Origin: Rhizobium sp. Root1220
Lineage (GTDB): Bacteria > Pseudomonadota > Alphaproteobacteria > Rhizobiales > Rhizobiaceae
NCBI RefSeq assembly: GCF_001426265.1
Contig: NZ_LMDG01000033.1
Span: forward strand, 124,001 to 188,000
DNA length: 64,000 nt
Direction of reading: 5' to 3'
This document shows positions 17,486 to 25,640 of this stretch, in pieces. Each line of letters begins with the position of its first letter. Positions within the stretch are counted from its first letter, which is position 1. The position numbers and the translations under genes are program-made. The notes below the pieces were generated by a model. It saw only the letters and a list, made by a program, of their open reading frames with translations. It had not been told where the DNA came from and ran no database searches.

Positions 17486-17510
17486 CAGCGGGCGCCCATT
17501 GCGCCCGCTG
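17486..17510 (+). terminator. Putative terminator hairpin after fdhA
   Basis: CAGCGGGCGC and GCGCCCGCTG form a perfect 10-base stem with a 5-base loop, 24 bases after the fdhA stop. The downstream T content is low (TGTCGT), so termination may be weak. It also lies 40 bases past the end of the convergent gene. Confidence 0.6.
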
Positions 17511-17549
17511 TGTCGTATCGCCTCGTCGACCGTTTTGGGCGATGATCGC

Positions 17550-18353
17550 CTATTCGAAATCAAGCAGCAGAGGGCGATGGTCCGAGACCTCCGGCTGTTC
17601 AACAACTTGGAATGTCCGAATGCCCACGTCGGGAGTTACCAGCAGGTAGTCAGCAAAGCGGCCTTCCCTGGTGTAGTGCGAGGTTCGCGTATCCGTGTAG
17701 CCACGCGTTGTCACCAGATCCTTCAGTCCCAGACCCGCAAGCGCCTCGAACATGACGCTGCCCGGCAGGACATTGAAGTCGCCGCAAACGACCAGCGCCT
17801 CACCCTGACGCCAGAGGCGCTCGATCAGCCCGACCAGAGCATCGGCCTGGGCGTGGCGCGCCGGTGTATCGCCCTTGCCTGCCAGGTCGCGTAGACCGTG
17901 AAGCTGAGCAATGGCTACGGGGCGATCGGCCGCATAATCGAAAAGCCGGACGCAGTGCGCGTTTCGTGCGCGAGGATGCGGTCCGTAGCTGTCGCCGGAG
18001 AAGCTTCCGTGCACGAAATCCATCGCATGGCCGATGATCGGATACGTTCCACGCACAAAAGTCGCGAGGCCGAATTCAGACCAGACCTCCGCATCGCCAT
18101 CGAACAGCTTGCCCCTCGCCATCGGCGCGAAGAAGGCGTCATGGGTCGGGAGAATGGCCTTGATCTCATCGAAGAGATTGGCGCGTTGCGGGAGAATGTG
18201 GATGCCATCGCGATATTCCAGCCAATCCGAAGAGACCGTGACCGAACGCGTGACTTCCTGCAGGCAGAGGACATCCGGATCGGCGGCAGCCAGATAGTGC
18301 ATCAGTGGTGCATGCAGCTTGCCACCCCAGGCGTTCAGCGAGATCACGCGCAC
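17550..18353 (-). CDS. Endonuclease/exonuclease/phosphatase (EEP) family hydrolase
   Basis: A protein of 267 residues with the EEP signatures LNAWGG near the start, the metal glutamate in CLQEV, VCGDFNVLPGS and the terminal SDHRPLLLDF. The family covers DNases, sphingomyelinases and inositol phosphatases. There is no signal peptide, so it probably acts in the cytoplasm. It lies downstream of rnhA on the same strand with a gap of about 90 bases, so co-transcription is possible. Confidence 0.88.
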   Translation of the reverse strand: MRVISLNAWGGKLHAPLMHYLAAADPDVLCLQEVTRSVTVSSDWLEYRDGIHILPQRANLFDEIKAILPTHDAFFAPMARGKLFDGDAEVWSEFGLATFVRGTYPIIGHAMDFVHGSFSGDSYGPHPRARNAHCVRLFDYAADRPVAIAQLHGLRDLAGKGDTPARHAQADALVGLIERLWRQGEALVVCGDFNVLPGSVMFEALAGLGLKDLVTTRGYTDTRTSHYTREGRFADYLLVTPDVGIRTFQVVEQPEVSDHRPLLLDFE

Positions 18354-18446
18354 CGCACCCTCCCAATCGATATCCTGGCGCTTTCCCGATCTGATTCAAT
18401 CAAACGCTCTATGTCTCTGTTTTCGCGCAGTTCTTGTCGACAAGCT

Positions 18447-18887
18447 CTAGCGCTTCTTGAAGGGCTCCATTCCCTTGCGGGCCAGTTCGTCAGCACGTTC
18501 GTTTTCGGGGTGGCCGGCGTGGCCCTTGACCCAGTGCCACTTGACCTTGTGGCTCTGGTTGGCCGCGTCGAGCGCCTGCCATAGCTCTCCGTTCTTGACC
18601 GGCTTCTTGTCGGCGGTCTTCCAGCCGTTCTTCTTCCAGCCGAATATCCACTTGGATATGCCATCCATGACGTATTTGGAATCGGTGTGGAGATCGACCT
18701 CGCAGGGGCTTTTCAGTGCCGTCAGCGCGGAGATGGCGGCCAGCAATTCCATGCGATTGTTGGTAGTGTCGGCCTCGCCGCCGCAGAGTTCTTTTTCCAC
18801 GTCGCCGTAGCGCAGCACCGCCCCCCAGCCGCCTGGGCCGGGATTTCCGGAGCAGGCGCCGTCCGTGTAGATGTCGACGTGCTTCAT
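18447..18887 (-). CDS. rnhA: Ribonuclease HI
   Basis: A protein of 146 residues with the complete DEDD active site: D9 (YTDGAC), E47 (NRMELLAA), D69 (HTDSKYV) and D133 (RADELAR), plus the catalytic H123. The basic handle KKNGWKTADKKPV is present. It removes RNA from RNA/DNA hybrids. Its ATG overlaps the thrB stop by 4 bases, indicating a thrB-rnhA operon that is common in alphaproteobacteria. Confidence 0.97.
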   Translation of the reverse strand: MKHVDIYTDGACSGNPGPGGWGAVLRYGDVEKELCGGEADTTNNRMELLAAISALTALKSPCEVDLHTDSKYVMDGISKWIFGWKKNGWKTADKKPVKNGELWQALDAANQSHKVKWHWVKGHAGHPENERADELARKGMEPFKKR

Positions 18888-19849
18888 GCCGAAATTCCGT
18901 ACTCTACAGCGGATGAAATCTGCCGGTGAAAGCGCAGCTTGCGCAGATATTCAAGCGGATCCTTCTTGGTGACCAGCGCGCCTTCCGGCGTCGTCAGCCA
19001 GTCGTAGAGCCGTGTCAGGAAGAAGCGCAGCGCCGAGCCGCGTGCCAGTATCGGCAGTGCCGCAAATTCGGCTTCGGCGAGCGGTCGGACGCTCTGGTAA
19101 CCCTCGAGCAGCGCCATGCCCTTGGTGATGTTGTAGGCGCCATCCTTTTCGAAACACCAGGCGTTGAGGATGATCGAGACGTCATAGGCGAGCAGGTCGT
19201 TGCATGCGAAGTAGAAGTCGATCAGGCCCGACAGGTCGTCGCCCAGGAAGAAGACGTTGTCGGGGAAGAGATCGGCGTGGATGACGCCCGACGGCAGCTC
19301 CTTCGGCCAGTGGGCCGAGAGAAAAGCGAGCTCGCTGCGGATCTCGTTCTGCAGGCCCTTTTCGACTTCGTCCGCGCGAGCTTCGGACTTGTCCCAGAGC
19401 ACCTGCCAGCCATCGACGGAGAGCGCATTGGGCCGCTTCAGTTCAAAGCCGTCGCCGGCGACATGCATCTGCGCCAGCGCCTTGCCGACCTCGCGGCAAT
19501 GCCGGGCTTCGGGCTTGCGCAACCACATGCCTTCCAGAAAGGAGATGAGTGCTGCCGGCCGGCCGGACAGTGTGCCGAGCAACGCGCCATCCTTGCGCGG
19601 CAGCGGTAGCGGGCACGACAGGCCGCGGGCGGCGAGGTGCTGCATGAGACCGAGGAAGAAGGGCAGGTCGTTCTTCTCGACGCGCTTTTCATAAAGCGTC
19701 AGGATCAGCGGATCCCTCGAGGTGTGCAGAAGGAAGTTCGAGTTTTCGACGCCCTCCGCGATGCCCTTGTAGGACAGCAGCGTGCCGGTGTCGTACTCCG
19801 TCAGAAACCACTTCAAATCGTCTTCGGAAATATCGGTATAGACTGCCAA
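18884..19849 (-). CDS. thrB: Homoserine kinase (ThrB, APH-fold type)
   Basis: A protein of 321 residues of the aminoglycoside-phosphotransferase-like homoserine kinase family found in alphaproteobacteria and pseudomonads. The catalytic loop is VIHADLFPDNV, and the metal-binding motif is GLIDFYFA. It makes O-phosphohomoserine, the substrate of ThrC encoded at 3.0-4.4 kb. It overlaps rnhA downstream and follows ispH with a 59-base gap. Confidence 0.95.
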   Translation of the reverse strand: MAVYTDISEDDLKWFLTEYDTGTLLSYKGIAEGVENSNFLLHTSRDPLILTLYEKRVEKNDLPFFLGLMQHLAARGLSCPLPLPRKDGALLGTLSGRPAALISFLEGMWLRKPEARHCREVGKALAQMHVAGDGFELKRPNALSVDGWQVLWDKSEARADEVEKGLQNEIRSELAFLSAHWPKELPSGVIHADLFPDNVFFLGDDLSGLIDFYFACNDLLAYDVSIILNAWCFEKDGAYNITKGMALLEGYQSVRPLAEAEFAALPILARGSALRFFLTRLYDWLTTPEGALVTKKDPLEYLRKLRFHRQISSAVEYGISA

Positions 19850-19908
19850 TTTATGTCCCGCGAAAATGTTGCGTCGATAACACGTCTACTAAAAGGTTGA
19901 GGAGTACC

Positions 19909-20910
19909 TCACCCATTCACAAACGCCATGTCGGCCGATGTCAGCTCGATATTGCGCAGCTCGCGATTGACGAGGAAATGTTCGTTTTCCTGGACCGTTT
20001 CAGCAAGCTCGACGCTGGCGTCGAAACGCGCGCGGAAGGCCTCGATGATCTCATTGACGATCACCTCGGGTGCGGAAGCACCGGCCGAAAGGCCTAGCGT
20101 TCCGATCGCTCCGATGTCATCCCAGTCCAGCTCCGAGGCGCGCTGCACGAGGATCGACTTCTTCGCCCCTGCCCTCAACGCCACTTCAACGAGACGCTTG
20201 GAATTGGATGAGTTCGGCGCGCCGACGATGATGAACAGATCGCAGCCGGGGGCTGCCTGCTTGACGACTTCCTGACGGTTCGTGGTCGCGTAGCAGATGG
20301 AATCGGCGGCTGGTGCCGTCAGGTTCGGAAAGCGCTCCTGCAGGCGTGCGATGACACCGGCCGTATCGTCTACCGAAAGCGTCGTCTGCGTCACGTAGCC
20401 CATGTTGTCGGGATCGACGGGCACATAGGCATCGGCATCCTCGATGGTCTCGATCAGCGACACCGAACCCTCCGGCAGCTGCCCCATGGTGCCGATCACT
20501 TCCGGGTGCCCGGCATGTCCGATGAGGATCACATGGCGGCCGAGCTTGTTGTGGCGCATCGCCTGCTTGTGGACCTTGGAAACCAGCGGACACGTGGCGT
20601 CCAGGTAGAAGAGATTGCGGCTTGTCGCATCCTCCGGAACCGACTTGGGAACACCATGGGCGGAGAAGACGACCGGCTGGGCGCGATGCTCTTCCGGAAT
20701 TTCGTTCAACTCCTCGACGAAGACAGCGCCCTTGGCTTCCAAGCCCTCCACAACATAGCGATTGTGGACGATCTCGTGGCGGACATAAACCGGTGCGCCA
20801 TAGGATTTCAACGCCAGCACGACGATCTGGATGGCGCGGTCGACACCGGCGCAGAAGCCGCGCGGTCCGCAGAGCCTGATCATCAAGGGAGGTTTCGCCG
20901 CAATATTCAT
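19909..20910 (-). CDS. ispH: 4-hydroxy-3-methylbut-2-enyl diphosphate reductase
   Basis: A protein of 333 residues. The conserved [4Fe-4S] cysteines are found in PRGFCAGVDRA, DATCPLVSK and SICYATTNRQ; the catalytic glutamate motif is within APNSSNSKRL and nearby TQTTLS. It catalyses the last step of the MEP isoprenoid pathway; the first enzyme, Dxs, is encoded at 50.9-52.8 kb. It is followed by thrB. The SURF1 stop lies 62 bases upstream on the same strand. Confidence 0.97.
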   Translation of the reverse strand: MNIAAKPPLMIRLCGPRGFCAGVDRAIQIVVLALKSYGAPVYVRHEIVHNRYVVEGLEAKGAVFVEELNEIPEEHRAQPVVFSAHGVPKSVPEDATSRNLFYLDATCPLVSKVHKQAMRHNKLGRHVILIGHAGHPEVIGTMGQLPEGSVSLIETIEDADAYVPVDPDNMGYVTQTTLSVDDTAGVIARLQERFPNLTAPAADSICYATTNRQEVVKQAAPGCDLFIIVGAPNSSNSKRLVEVALRAGAKKSILVQRASELDWDDIGAIGTLGLSAGASAPEVIVNEIIEAFRARFDASVELAETVQENEHFLVNRELRNIELTSADMAFVNG

Positions 20911-20972
20911 GTCTGTTCCGGTTTGTAGGGATAGGGCTCTCTAGCCCAATATAGGTGAGAATTGAAGCGATA

Positions 20973-21728
20973 CTATTGCGTGGGTGGGTTGCCGCGCTTG
21001 CGGAACCGGGCGATTGCGACGATCACCACCAGCGTCGCGGCCAGTCCGTACCAGGTGAAGGCGTATTGCAGATGGTTGTTGGGCAGAGCGACCTCGGTGA
21101 CGCCACCGATCGGCAGGCCCTTGGGATTGGGCGTATCGTCGGCATCGACGAAGAAGGGCAAGACGCTTGCCTTGTCGAGCCCGACGCTCGACGCCATCAC
21201 GTCGAGATCCTTCCAGTAAAAGATGTTCTTGGCGATATCGTTGTCGGGAACCACCCACGAGGGCTTGCCGGGCAGCTTGGCGCGCGCAAGGCCGGTTACC
21301 GTCTGCTCGTCTGTCAACTGGCCCTGCATCCGCATTTCCGGTTCCTTGTTGTCGTAAGGAACAAAGCCGCGATTGACGAAAAGATAGCGGCCGTCGGCAA
21401 GCTGGAGCGGAGTGTAGATGTAGTAGCCGGTCTGGCCGCGCCAGGTGGCAAAGAAGTGCCGCTCGCGGCTGTTGTCATAGACGCCGGACGCGGTGACCTC
21501 GCGGTATTCGATATCCCCACCTTTGGCCACCATCGCCTCGATGTCGACAAGCGGCACCGGCGGCGTGGAGCGGCGCTCGGCGATGTCGGCCAGCAAGCCT
21601 TCCTTCCAGTGGAGACGTTCGACCTGCCAGGTGCCGAGGGTGATAAGGATGGCGAGCGCTATCAGCACCGCAATTCCCGTCAGGACGGGCCGATGGCGGC
21701 GAGCCGCCGGGCTTTCGATGTCAGTCAC
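20973..21728 (-). CDS. SURF1-family cytochrome oxidase biogenesis protein
   Basis: About 251 residues. Two membrane helices, near the N-terminus (VLTGIAVLIALAILITLG) and C-terminus (YGLAATLVVIVAIA), flank a periplasmic domain; GTWQVERLHWKEGL, GYYIYTPL and VNRGFVP are SURF1 hallmarks. It helps insert heme a into CoxA. The frame is open to an ATG at 21752, but a GTG at 21728 overlaps the DUF983 stop and begins VTDIESP, which looks more like family starts; the choice is uncertain. It belongs to the oxidase gene cluster. Confidence 0.92.
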   Translation of the reverse strand: MTDIESPAARRHRPVLTGIAVLIALAILITLGTWQVERLHWKEGLLADIAERRSTPPVPLVDIEAMVAKGGDIEYREVTASGVYDNSRERHFFATWRGQTGYYIYTPLQLADGRYLFVNRGFVPYDNKEPEMRMQGQLTDEQTVTGLARAKLPGKPSWVVPDNDIAKNIFYWKDLDVMASSVGLDKASVLPFFVDADDTPNPKGLPIGGVTEVALPNNHLQYAFTWYGLAATLVVIVAIARFRKRGNPPTQ

Positions 21729-22104
21729 GTGAAAGGCGTCCTTCGCGGGCATTGTGACGGTATTGCATGGCGATCAGGATGCCCTTGCACCAGCGCAAGG
21801 CGATCAGGGAGAGAACGATCGTGAGTGGGCCGAAGAGAAGGATGTGCATCCAGATCGGCGGCGAGTAGTTCACCTCCAGCCAGAGCACCGAGCCGATGAC
21901 GATGAAACCGACGATCAGGATGACGAAGACGGCGGGGCCATCGCCGGCATCGGCGAAATCGTAGCCGAACCCACAAGCGGCGCAACGGGGCTTCAGCCCC
22001 AGCAAACCGTCGAAGAGTTTCCCCTGGCCGCAGCGCGGGCAGCAGCCCTTGATACCTGTTTTCACAGGATCGACAGGTGGGAAATGCGCGCTGTCCTCGT
22101 TCAT
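21721..22104 (-). CDS. DUF983 zinc-ribbon membrane protein
   Basis: A protein of 127 residues. The N-terminal zinc ribbon has two Cys pairs (CCPRCGQG and PRCAACGF), followed by the DUF983-typical DAGDGPAVFVILIVG and two membrane helices. It is commonly linked with cytochrome oxidase genes; its role is unknown. AAGGA precedes the ATG at 22104. It overlaps the SURF1 gene. It is separated from coxC by a gene on the other strand. Confidence 0.9.
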   Translation of the reverse strand: MNEDSAHFPPVDPVKTGIKGCCPRCGQGKLFDGLLGLKPRCAACGFGYDFADAGDGPAVFVILIVGFIVIGSVLWLEVNYSPPIWMHILLFGPLTIVLSLIALRWCKGILIAMQYRHNAREGRLSRD

Positions 22105-22234
22105 GCTATCCTTCCAGCTGGCTGTGCTTCTCGGGGCGCCTGCCTTAAGTCACCCATAATGTATTCGCAGAACGAAAGGAAATGCCTGCGCGCTTTCGCC
22201 TCACCGATTCGCGCCAAACAGAAGAAGAAAACTG

Positions 22235-22876
22235 ATGACCAACGACAGCTCGGCCGGACAGATCGTAATCCTGAACGGCGCGCCGCGAAGCGGAAAATCA
22301 TCGATCGTGAAGGCGGTCCAGTCGCAATTCGACGGGCCGTGGATGAACTTCGGCGTTGACACTTACAACGAGATGACACCGGAGCGGTACCTGCCAGGAA
22401 TCGGTCTAAGGCCTGGTGGCGAGCGCCCGGATCTCGAGGAGCTGGTGCCTTTCCTCTATGCTTCGCTCTACGAGTCGATCGCCATTCATGCGGGGCTAGG
22501 CCTCAATGTCGTCGCCGATCTCGGCCACCACGACGCCTACTCCCAGCCGCTCGGCATCCTTGCCGATTGCGCGCGCCGCCTTGAGGGATTGCCGGTTCTT
22601 TTCGTCGGGGTCAGATGTCCAATCGAGGTCATCATGAAGCGGCGCGAACTTGTCGTTCCCGGTCGCGAGTCGCTCTATAGCGCGGCAACCGAAACAGGCA
22701 CCGTTCCTGACCCTGTGCGACGTTGGCAGGAAGAGGTCCATATTCCGGGCATCTACGACCTCGAACTCGATACATCGGTGCTGACGCCCGCCGAATGCGC
22801 GGAGGCAATACGACAGCAGCTCGACATCGGCATTCCGGAACCTTCCGCTTTCGAGCGCATCGCCGAGGCGCGCTGA
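22235..22876 (+). CDS. Chloramphenicol phosphotransferase-like P-loop kinase
   Basis: A protein of 213 residues with a P-loop GAPRSGKSS near residue 15, DGPWMNFGVDTYNEM and a later VGVRCPIEVIMKRRE segment. This is the pattern of the CPT-like family (AAA-type small-molecule kinases; the Streptomyces venezuelae member phosphorylates chloramphenicol). The real substrate here is unknown and resistance should not be assumed. It reads opposite to the flanking oxidase genes and sits between DUF983 and coxC, each side having its own regulatory space and terminator. Confidence 0.82.
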   Translation: MTNDSSAGQIVILNGAPRSGKSSIVKAVQSQFDGPWMNFGVDTYNEMTPERYLPGIGLRPGGERPDLEELVPFLYASLYESIAIHAGLGLNVVADLGHHDAYSQPLGILADCARRLEGLPVLFVGVRCPIEVIMKRRELVVPGRESLYSAATETGTVPDPVRRWQEEVHIPGIYDLELDTSVLTPAECAEAIRQQLDIGIPEPSAFERIAEAR

Positions 22877-22886
22877 TCGGCCAACG

Positions 22887-22917
22887 AAAAAGGCGGGAGC
22901 CGTGACACCCGCCTTTT
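22887..22917. terminator. Bidirectional rho-independent terminator
   Basis: AAAAGGCGGG (22887-22896) and CCCGCCTTTT (22908-22917) form a perfect 10-base stem with T runs on both strands. It ends the P-loop kinase gene on the plus strand and the coxC transcript on the minus strand. Confidence 0.93.
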
Positions 22918-22938
22918 CTATTTTCACTTCCGCTCTGA

Positions 22939-23814
22939 TCAGCCCGCGAGCGGCGCACCCCAGCCGCCCCAGACGTAGATGCTGAAGAACAGGAAGAGCC
23001 AGACCACGTCGACGAAGTGCCAGTACCAGGCAGCGGCTTCAAAGCCGAAGTGCTGCTTTGGTGTAAAGTCTCCACGCATCGCGCGGATAAGGCAGACAAT
23101 CAGGAAGATCGTGCCGACCAGAACGTGGAAGCCGTGGAAGCCGGTCGCCATGAAGAAGGTCGCGCCGTAGATCGAGTTCTTGAAGGCAAACGGCGCGTGA
23201 GCGTATTCGTAGGCCTGGACGGCGGAGAACAGGATGCCGAGCAGAACCGTCAGCGTCAGGCCCTGGATCAGACCCTTGCGATCATTGTGCAGCAGCGCGT
23301 GGTGCGCCCAGGTCACCGTCGTGCCCGACAGAAGCAGGATGACGGTGTTGTAGATCGGCAGGTGCCACGGATCCAGAACCTCGATGCCCTTTGGCGGCCA
23401 CTGGCCACCGGTGAAGGCCAGACGCGATGCCTGGATGGCTTCATGCGGATAGAGGCTGGCATCGAAATAGGCCCAGAACCAGGCAACGAAGAACATCACT
23501 TCGGAAGCGATGAACATGATCATGCCGTAGCGCAGGTGAAGCGAGACAACACGCGTGTGCGCGCCGTCATTCGCTTCCTTTATGGTGTCGGACCACCAGC
23601 CGAACATGACGTAGAGAACGATGGCAAGGCCGATGAAAAAGAGCCAAGGATGAGCCCATTCGATCCCGAAGATATGCAGCGAGCCGCCGTTGACGTAACG
23701 CATGAAACCAACGCCGCCGAACGCCATTACGAAGGCGCCGATCGAGGCTATCAGCGGCCACGGGCTAGGATCGATGATGTGATAGTCGTGATGTTTCTGA
23801 TGCGCATCGGCCAT
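22939..23814 (-). CDS. coxC: Cytochrome c oxidase subunit III
   Basis: A protein of 291 residues with seven membrane helices and the subunit III signatures HPWLFFIG, EVMFFVAWFWAYF and GFHGFHVLVG, ending in FVDVVWLFLFFSIYVWG. It is part of the aa3-type terminal oxidase in the cytoplasmic membrane. It lies 58 bases after ctaG in the operon coxB-coxA-ctaB-coxF-ctaG-coxC. The terminator at 22887-22917 ends the unit. Confidence 0.97.
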   Translation of the reverse strand: MADAHQKHHDYHIIDPSPWPLIASIGAFVMAFGGVGFMRYVNGGSLHIFGIEWAHPWLFFIGLAIVLYVMFGWWSDTIKEANDGAHTRVVSLHLRYGMIMFIASEVMFFVAWFWAYFDASLYPHEAIQASRLAFTGGQWPPKGIEVLDPWHLPIYNTVILLLSGTTVTWAHHALLHNDRKGLIQGLTLTVLLGILFSAVQAYEYAHAPFAFKNSIYGATFFMATGFHGFHVLVGTIFLIVCLIRAMRGDFTPKQHFGFEAAAWYWHFVDVVWLFLFFSIYVWGGWGAPLAG

Positions 23815-23872
23815 GTATGCTATCCCCGGATCTCTTCCTCTTCGTTCCGGCTTAACCGGAAACGACCCTCAA

Positions 23873-24478
23873 TCAAAGTTTCTTTTCAAGCTCTTCCGGT
23901 CCACCCGCATTCGAAGCGAGCGGCTTCGGACCCTCTTTCGGATAGAACGTATATGACAATGTAACCGTATGGATATCCTTGGATTCCACGGCCTTCGTGA
24001 TATCCGGATCGATATAGAACACCACTGGCATTTCAAGTTTTTCGCCCGGCTTCAGGACGGTTTCGTTGAAGCAGAAGCACTGCACCTTGTTGAAATAAAC
24101 GCCCGCCTCGCCCGGCGTCACGTTGAACACCGCCTGGCCACGCTCGGGCTTGTCCGATTTGTTAACGGCGGTGAAATTGACCTGGATGGTTTCGCCGATC
24201 CTCGGATTGACCTCACGCTCGACTGGCTTGAAGTCCCATTCCAATCCAGGCGCGACGTTGGCGTCGAAGGTGACGCGCATCTTGCGATCGAGAACCACGG
24301 TCGAAGCCTGCTCCACGCGCTGCGTCGTGCCGTTGTAGCCGGTGAGCTGGCAGAACATTCGGTAAAGCGGCACCGCCGCATAGCTGGCAGCGCCCATGCC
24401 GAAGACGAAGGCAAGGCACATGAAAACGACTGCGCCATTGTTGCGCGGCTTCCTGGGCGTGCTCTGCGTTTCGCTCAT
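23873..24478 (-). CDS. ctaG: Cytochrome c oxidase assembly protein CtaG (Cox11)
   Basis: A protein of 201 residues with one N-terminal membrane helix (AVVFMCLAFVFGMGAASYA) and a periplasmic domain carrying the copper motif KVQCFCFNE. It delivers copper to the CuB site of subunit I. It lies 12 bases after coxF and before coxC. Confidence 0.96.
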   Translation of the reverse strand: MSETQSTPRKPRNNGAVVFMCLAFVFGMGAASYAAVPLYRMFCQLTGYNGTTQRVEQASTVVLDRKMRVTFDANVAPGLEWDFKPVEREVNPRIGETIQVNFTAVNKSDKPERGQAVFNVTPGEAGVYFNKVQCFCFNETVLKPGEKLEMPVVFYIDPDITKAVESKDIHTVTLSYTFYPKEGPKPLASNAGGPEELEKKL

Positions 24479-24490
24479 GTTACATTCGCC

Positions 24491-24616
24491 CTACGTAAAC
24501 TTCACGATGGTGATCGCGTAAAAGAGCACCACGAGGCCCGCCAGGACCAGGCCAAGGGCGACGTTACGGTTGCGGCGCGACTTGCGTTGCGCTTCGGTAA
24601 GCTTGACCGTATCCAT
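24491..24616 (-). CDS. coxF: CoxF small membrane protein of the oxidase operon
   Basis: A 41-residue protein starting MDTVKLTEAQRKSRRNRN, with a basic stretch followed by a single membrane helix (VALGLVLAGLVVLFYAITI) and ending VKFT. The ATG shares one base with the ctaB stop (TGATG), and ctaG starts 12 bases after its stop. A protein of this size and pattern is found at this place in many alphaproteobacterial cox operons. Its function in oxidase assembly is not established. It is easily missed because of its length. Confidence 0.88.
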   Translation of the reverse strand: MDTVKLTEAQRKSRRNRNVALGLVLAGLVVLFYAITIVKFT

Positions 24617-25572
24617 CAGAAAAGGCCTCCCGCATGCCAGACGAGCAGCGCGGCAGCCCGGTCAACCATCAGGGCCGAGAAGATGGCAAACAGATAAACG
24701 ATGGAGTATGCGAAGAGCTTCTTTGCCGGAACCATCTTCTCGTCGCCATCCGGCATGCGCCAGACGGCGATGGAACAGTATATGAATATCGCGCCGAGCG
24801 TGGCGGCGACAAAACCGTAGGCGGTGCTGGCAAAGCCGAGCATCGTCGGAGCCACACCGCAAAGTGCGGTCAGAATGGCGTAAGCAACGATCTGATGCTT
24901 GGTGACCCGCTCGCCGGCCACGTTCGGCAGCATCGGCACGCCGACGGCCTCGTAGTCGCGCATCTTGAACAGGGCAAGCGCCCAGAAATGCGCCGGCGTC
25001 CAGAGGAAGATGATCATGAAAAGCGCGACGCTCTCGATGGTGACGGTGCCGGTGACGCAAGCCCAGCCGATCATCGGCGGAAACGCACCGGCTGCTCCGC
25101 CGATGACGATGTTCTGCGATGTCGAGCGCTTCAGCCACATTGTGTAGATGACGGCGTAGAAGAAGATAGTGAAGGCGAGGATCGAGGCTGCGAGCCAATT
25201 GACGGCGAGCCCGAGGATCGTCACCGAGAAACAGGAAAGAACCAGACCGAAGGCCAGCGCTTCACTTGGCGCGATGCGTCCGGCGGGGATCGGGCGCTTG
25301 GCGGTGCGGGTCATGATTGCGTCGATATCGGCGTCGTACCACATGTTCAGCGCACCCGAAGCGCCGGCGCCGACGGCGATGCAGAGAATGGCGATCAGGC
25401 CGATGACCGGGTTGATGTGACCGGGTGCCAGCACCAGGCCCGCAAATGCCGTGAAGACCACAAGCGACATAACGCGTGGCTTCAGCAGCTCGAAATAATC
25501 GCGCGCACTCGCTTCCGACAGGCGAAACTCGCTGTCGTGCGCAAGAGCTTTGCGATTGCCGATTACTGTCAT
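24616..25572 (-). CDS. ctaB: Protoheme IX farnesyltransferase (heme o synthase)
   Basis: A protein of 318 residues with about nine membrane helices. The UbiA-family Asp-rich motifs NMWYDADIDAIMTRT and KMRDYEAVGVPML are intact, as is RTAKRPIPAGR. It adds a farnesyl group to heme b, the first step to heme a for the aa3 oxidase. An upstream TTG (25587) is in frame, but AGGA at about 10 bases favours the ATG at 25572. It lies 68 bases after coxA. Confidence 0.96.
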   Translation of the reverse strand: MTVIGNRKALAHDSEFRLSEASARDYFELLKPRVMSLVVFTAFAGLVLAPGHINPVIGLIAILCIAVGAGASGALNMWYDADIDAIMTRTAKRPIPAGRIAPSEALAFGLVLSCFSVTILGLAVNWLAASILAFTIFFYAVIYTMWLKRSTSQNIVIGGAAGAFPPMIGWACVTGTVTIESVALFMIIFLWTPAHFWALALFKMRDYEAVGVPMLPNVAGERVTKHQIVAYAILTALCGVAPTMLGFASTAYGFVAATLGAIFIYCSIAVWRMPDGDEKMVPAKKLFAYSIVYLFAIFSALMVDRAAALLVWHAGGLF

Positions 25573-25640
25573 TGTCTCGTCCTGCAAACTTTAAGGCGAC
25601 CGCCACACTGTAACACGTGGCGGTCGCAATTTCTCGCATC

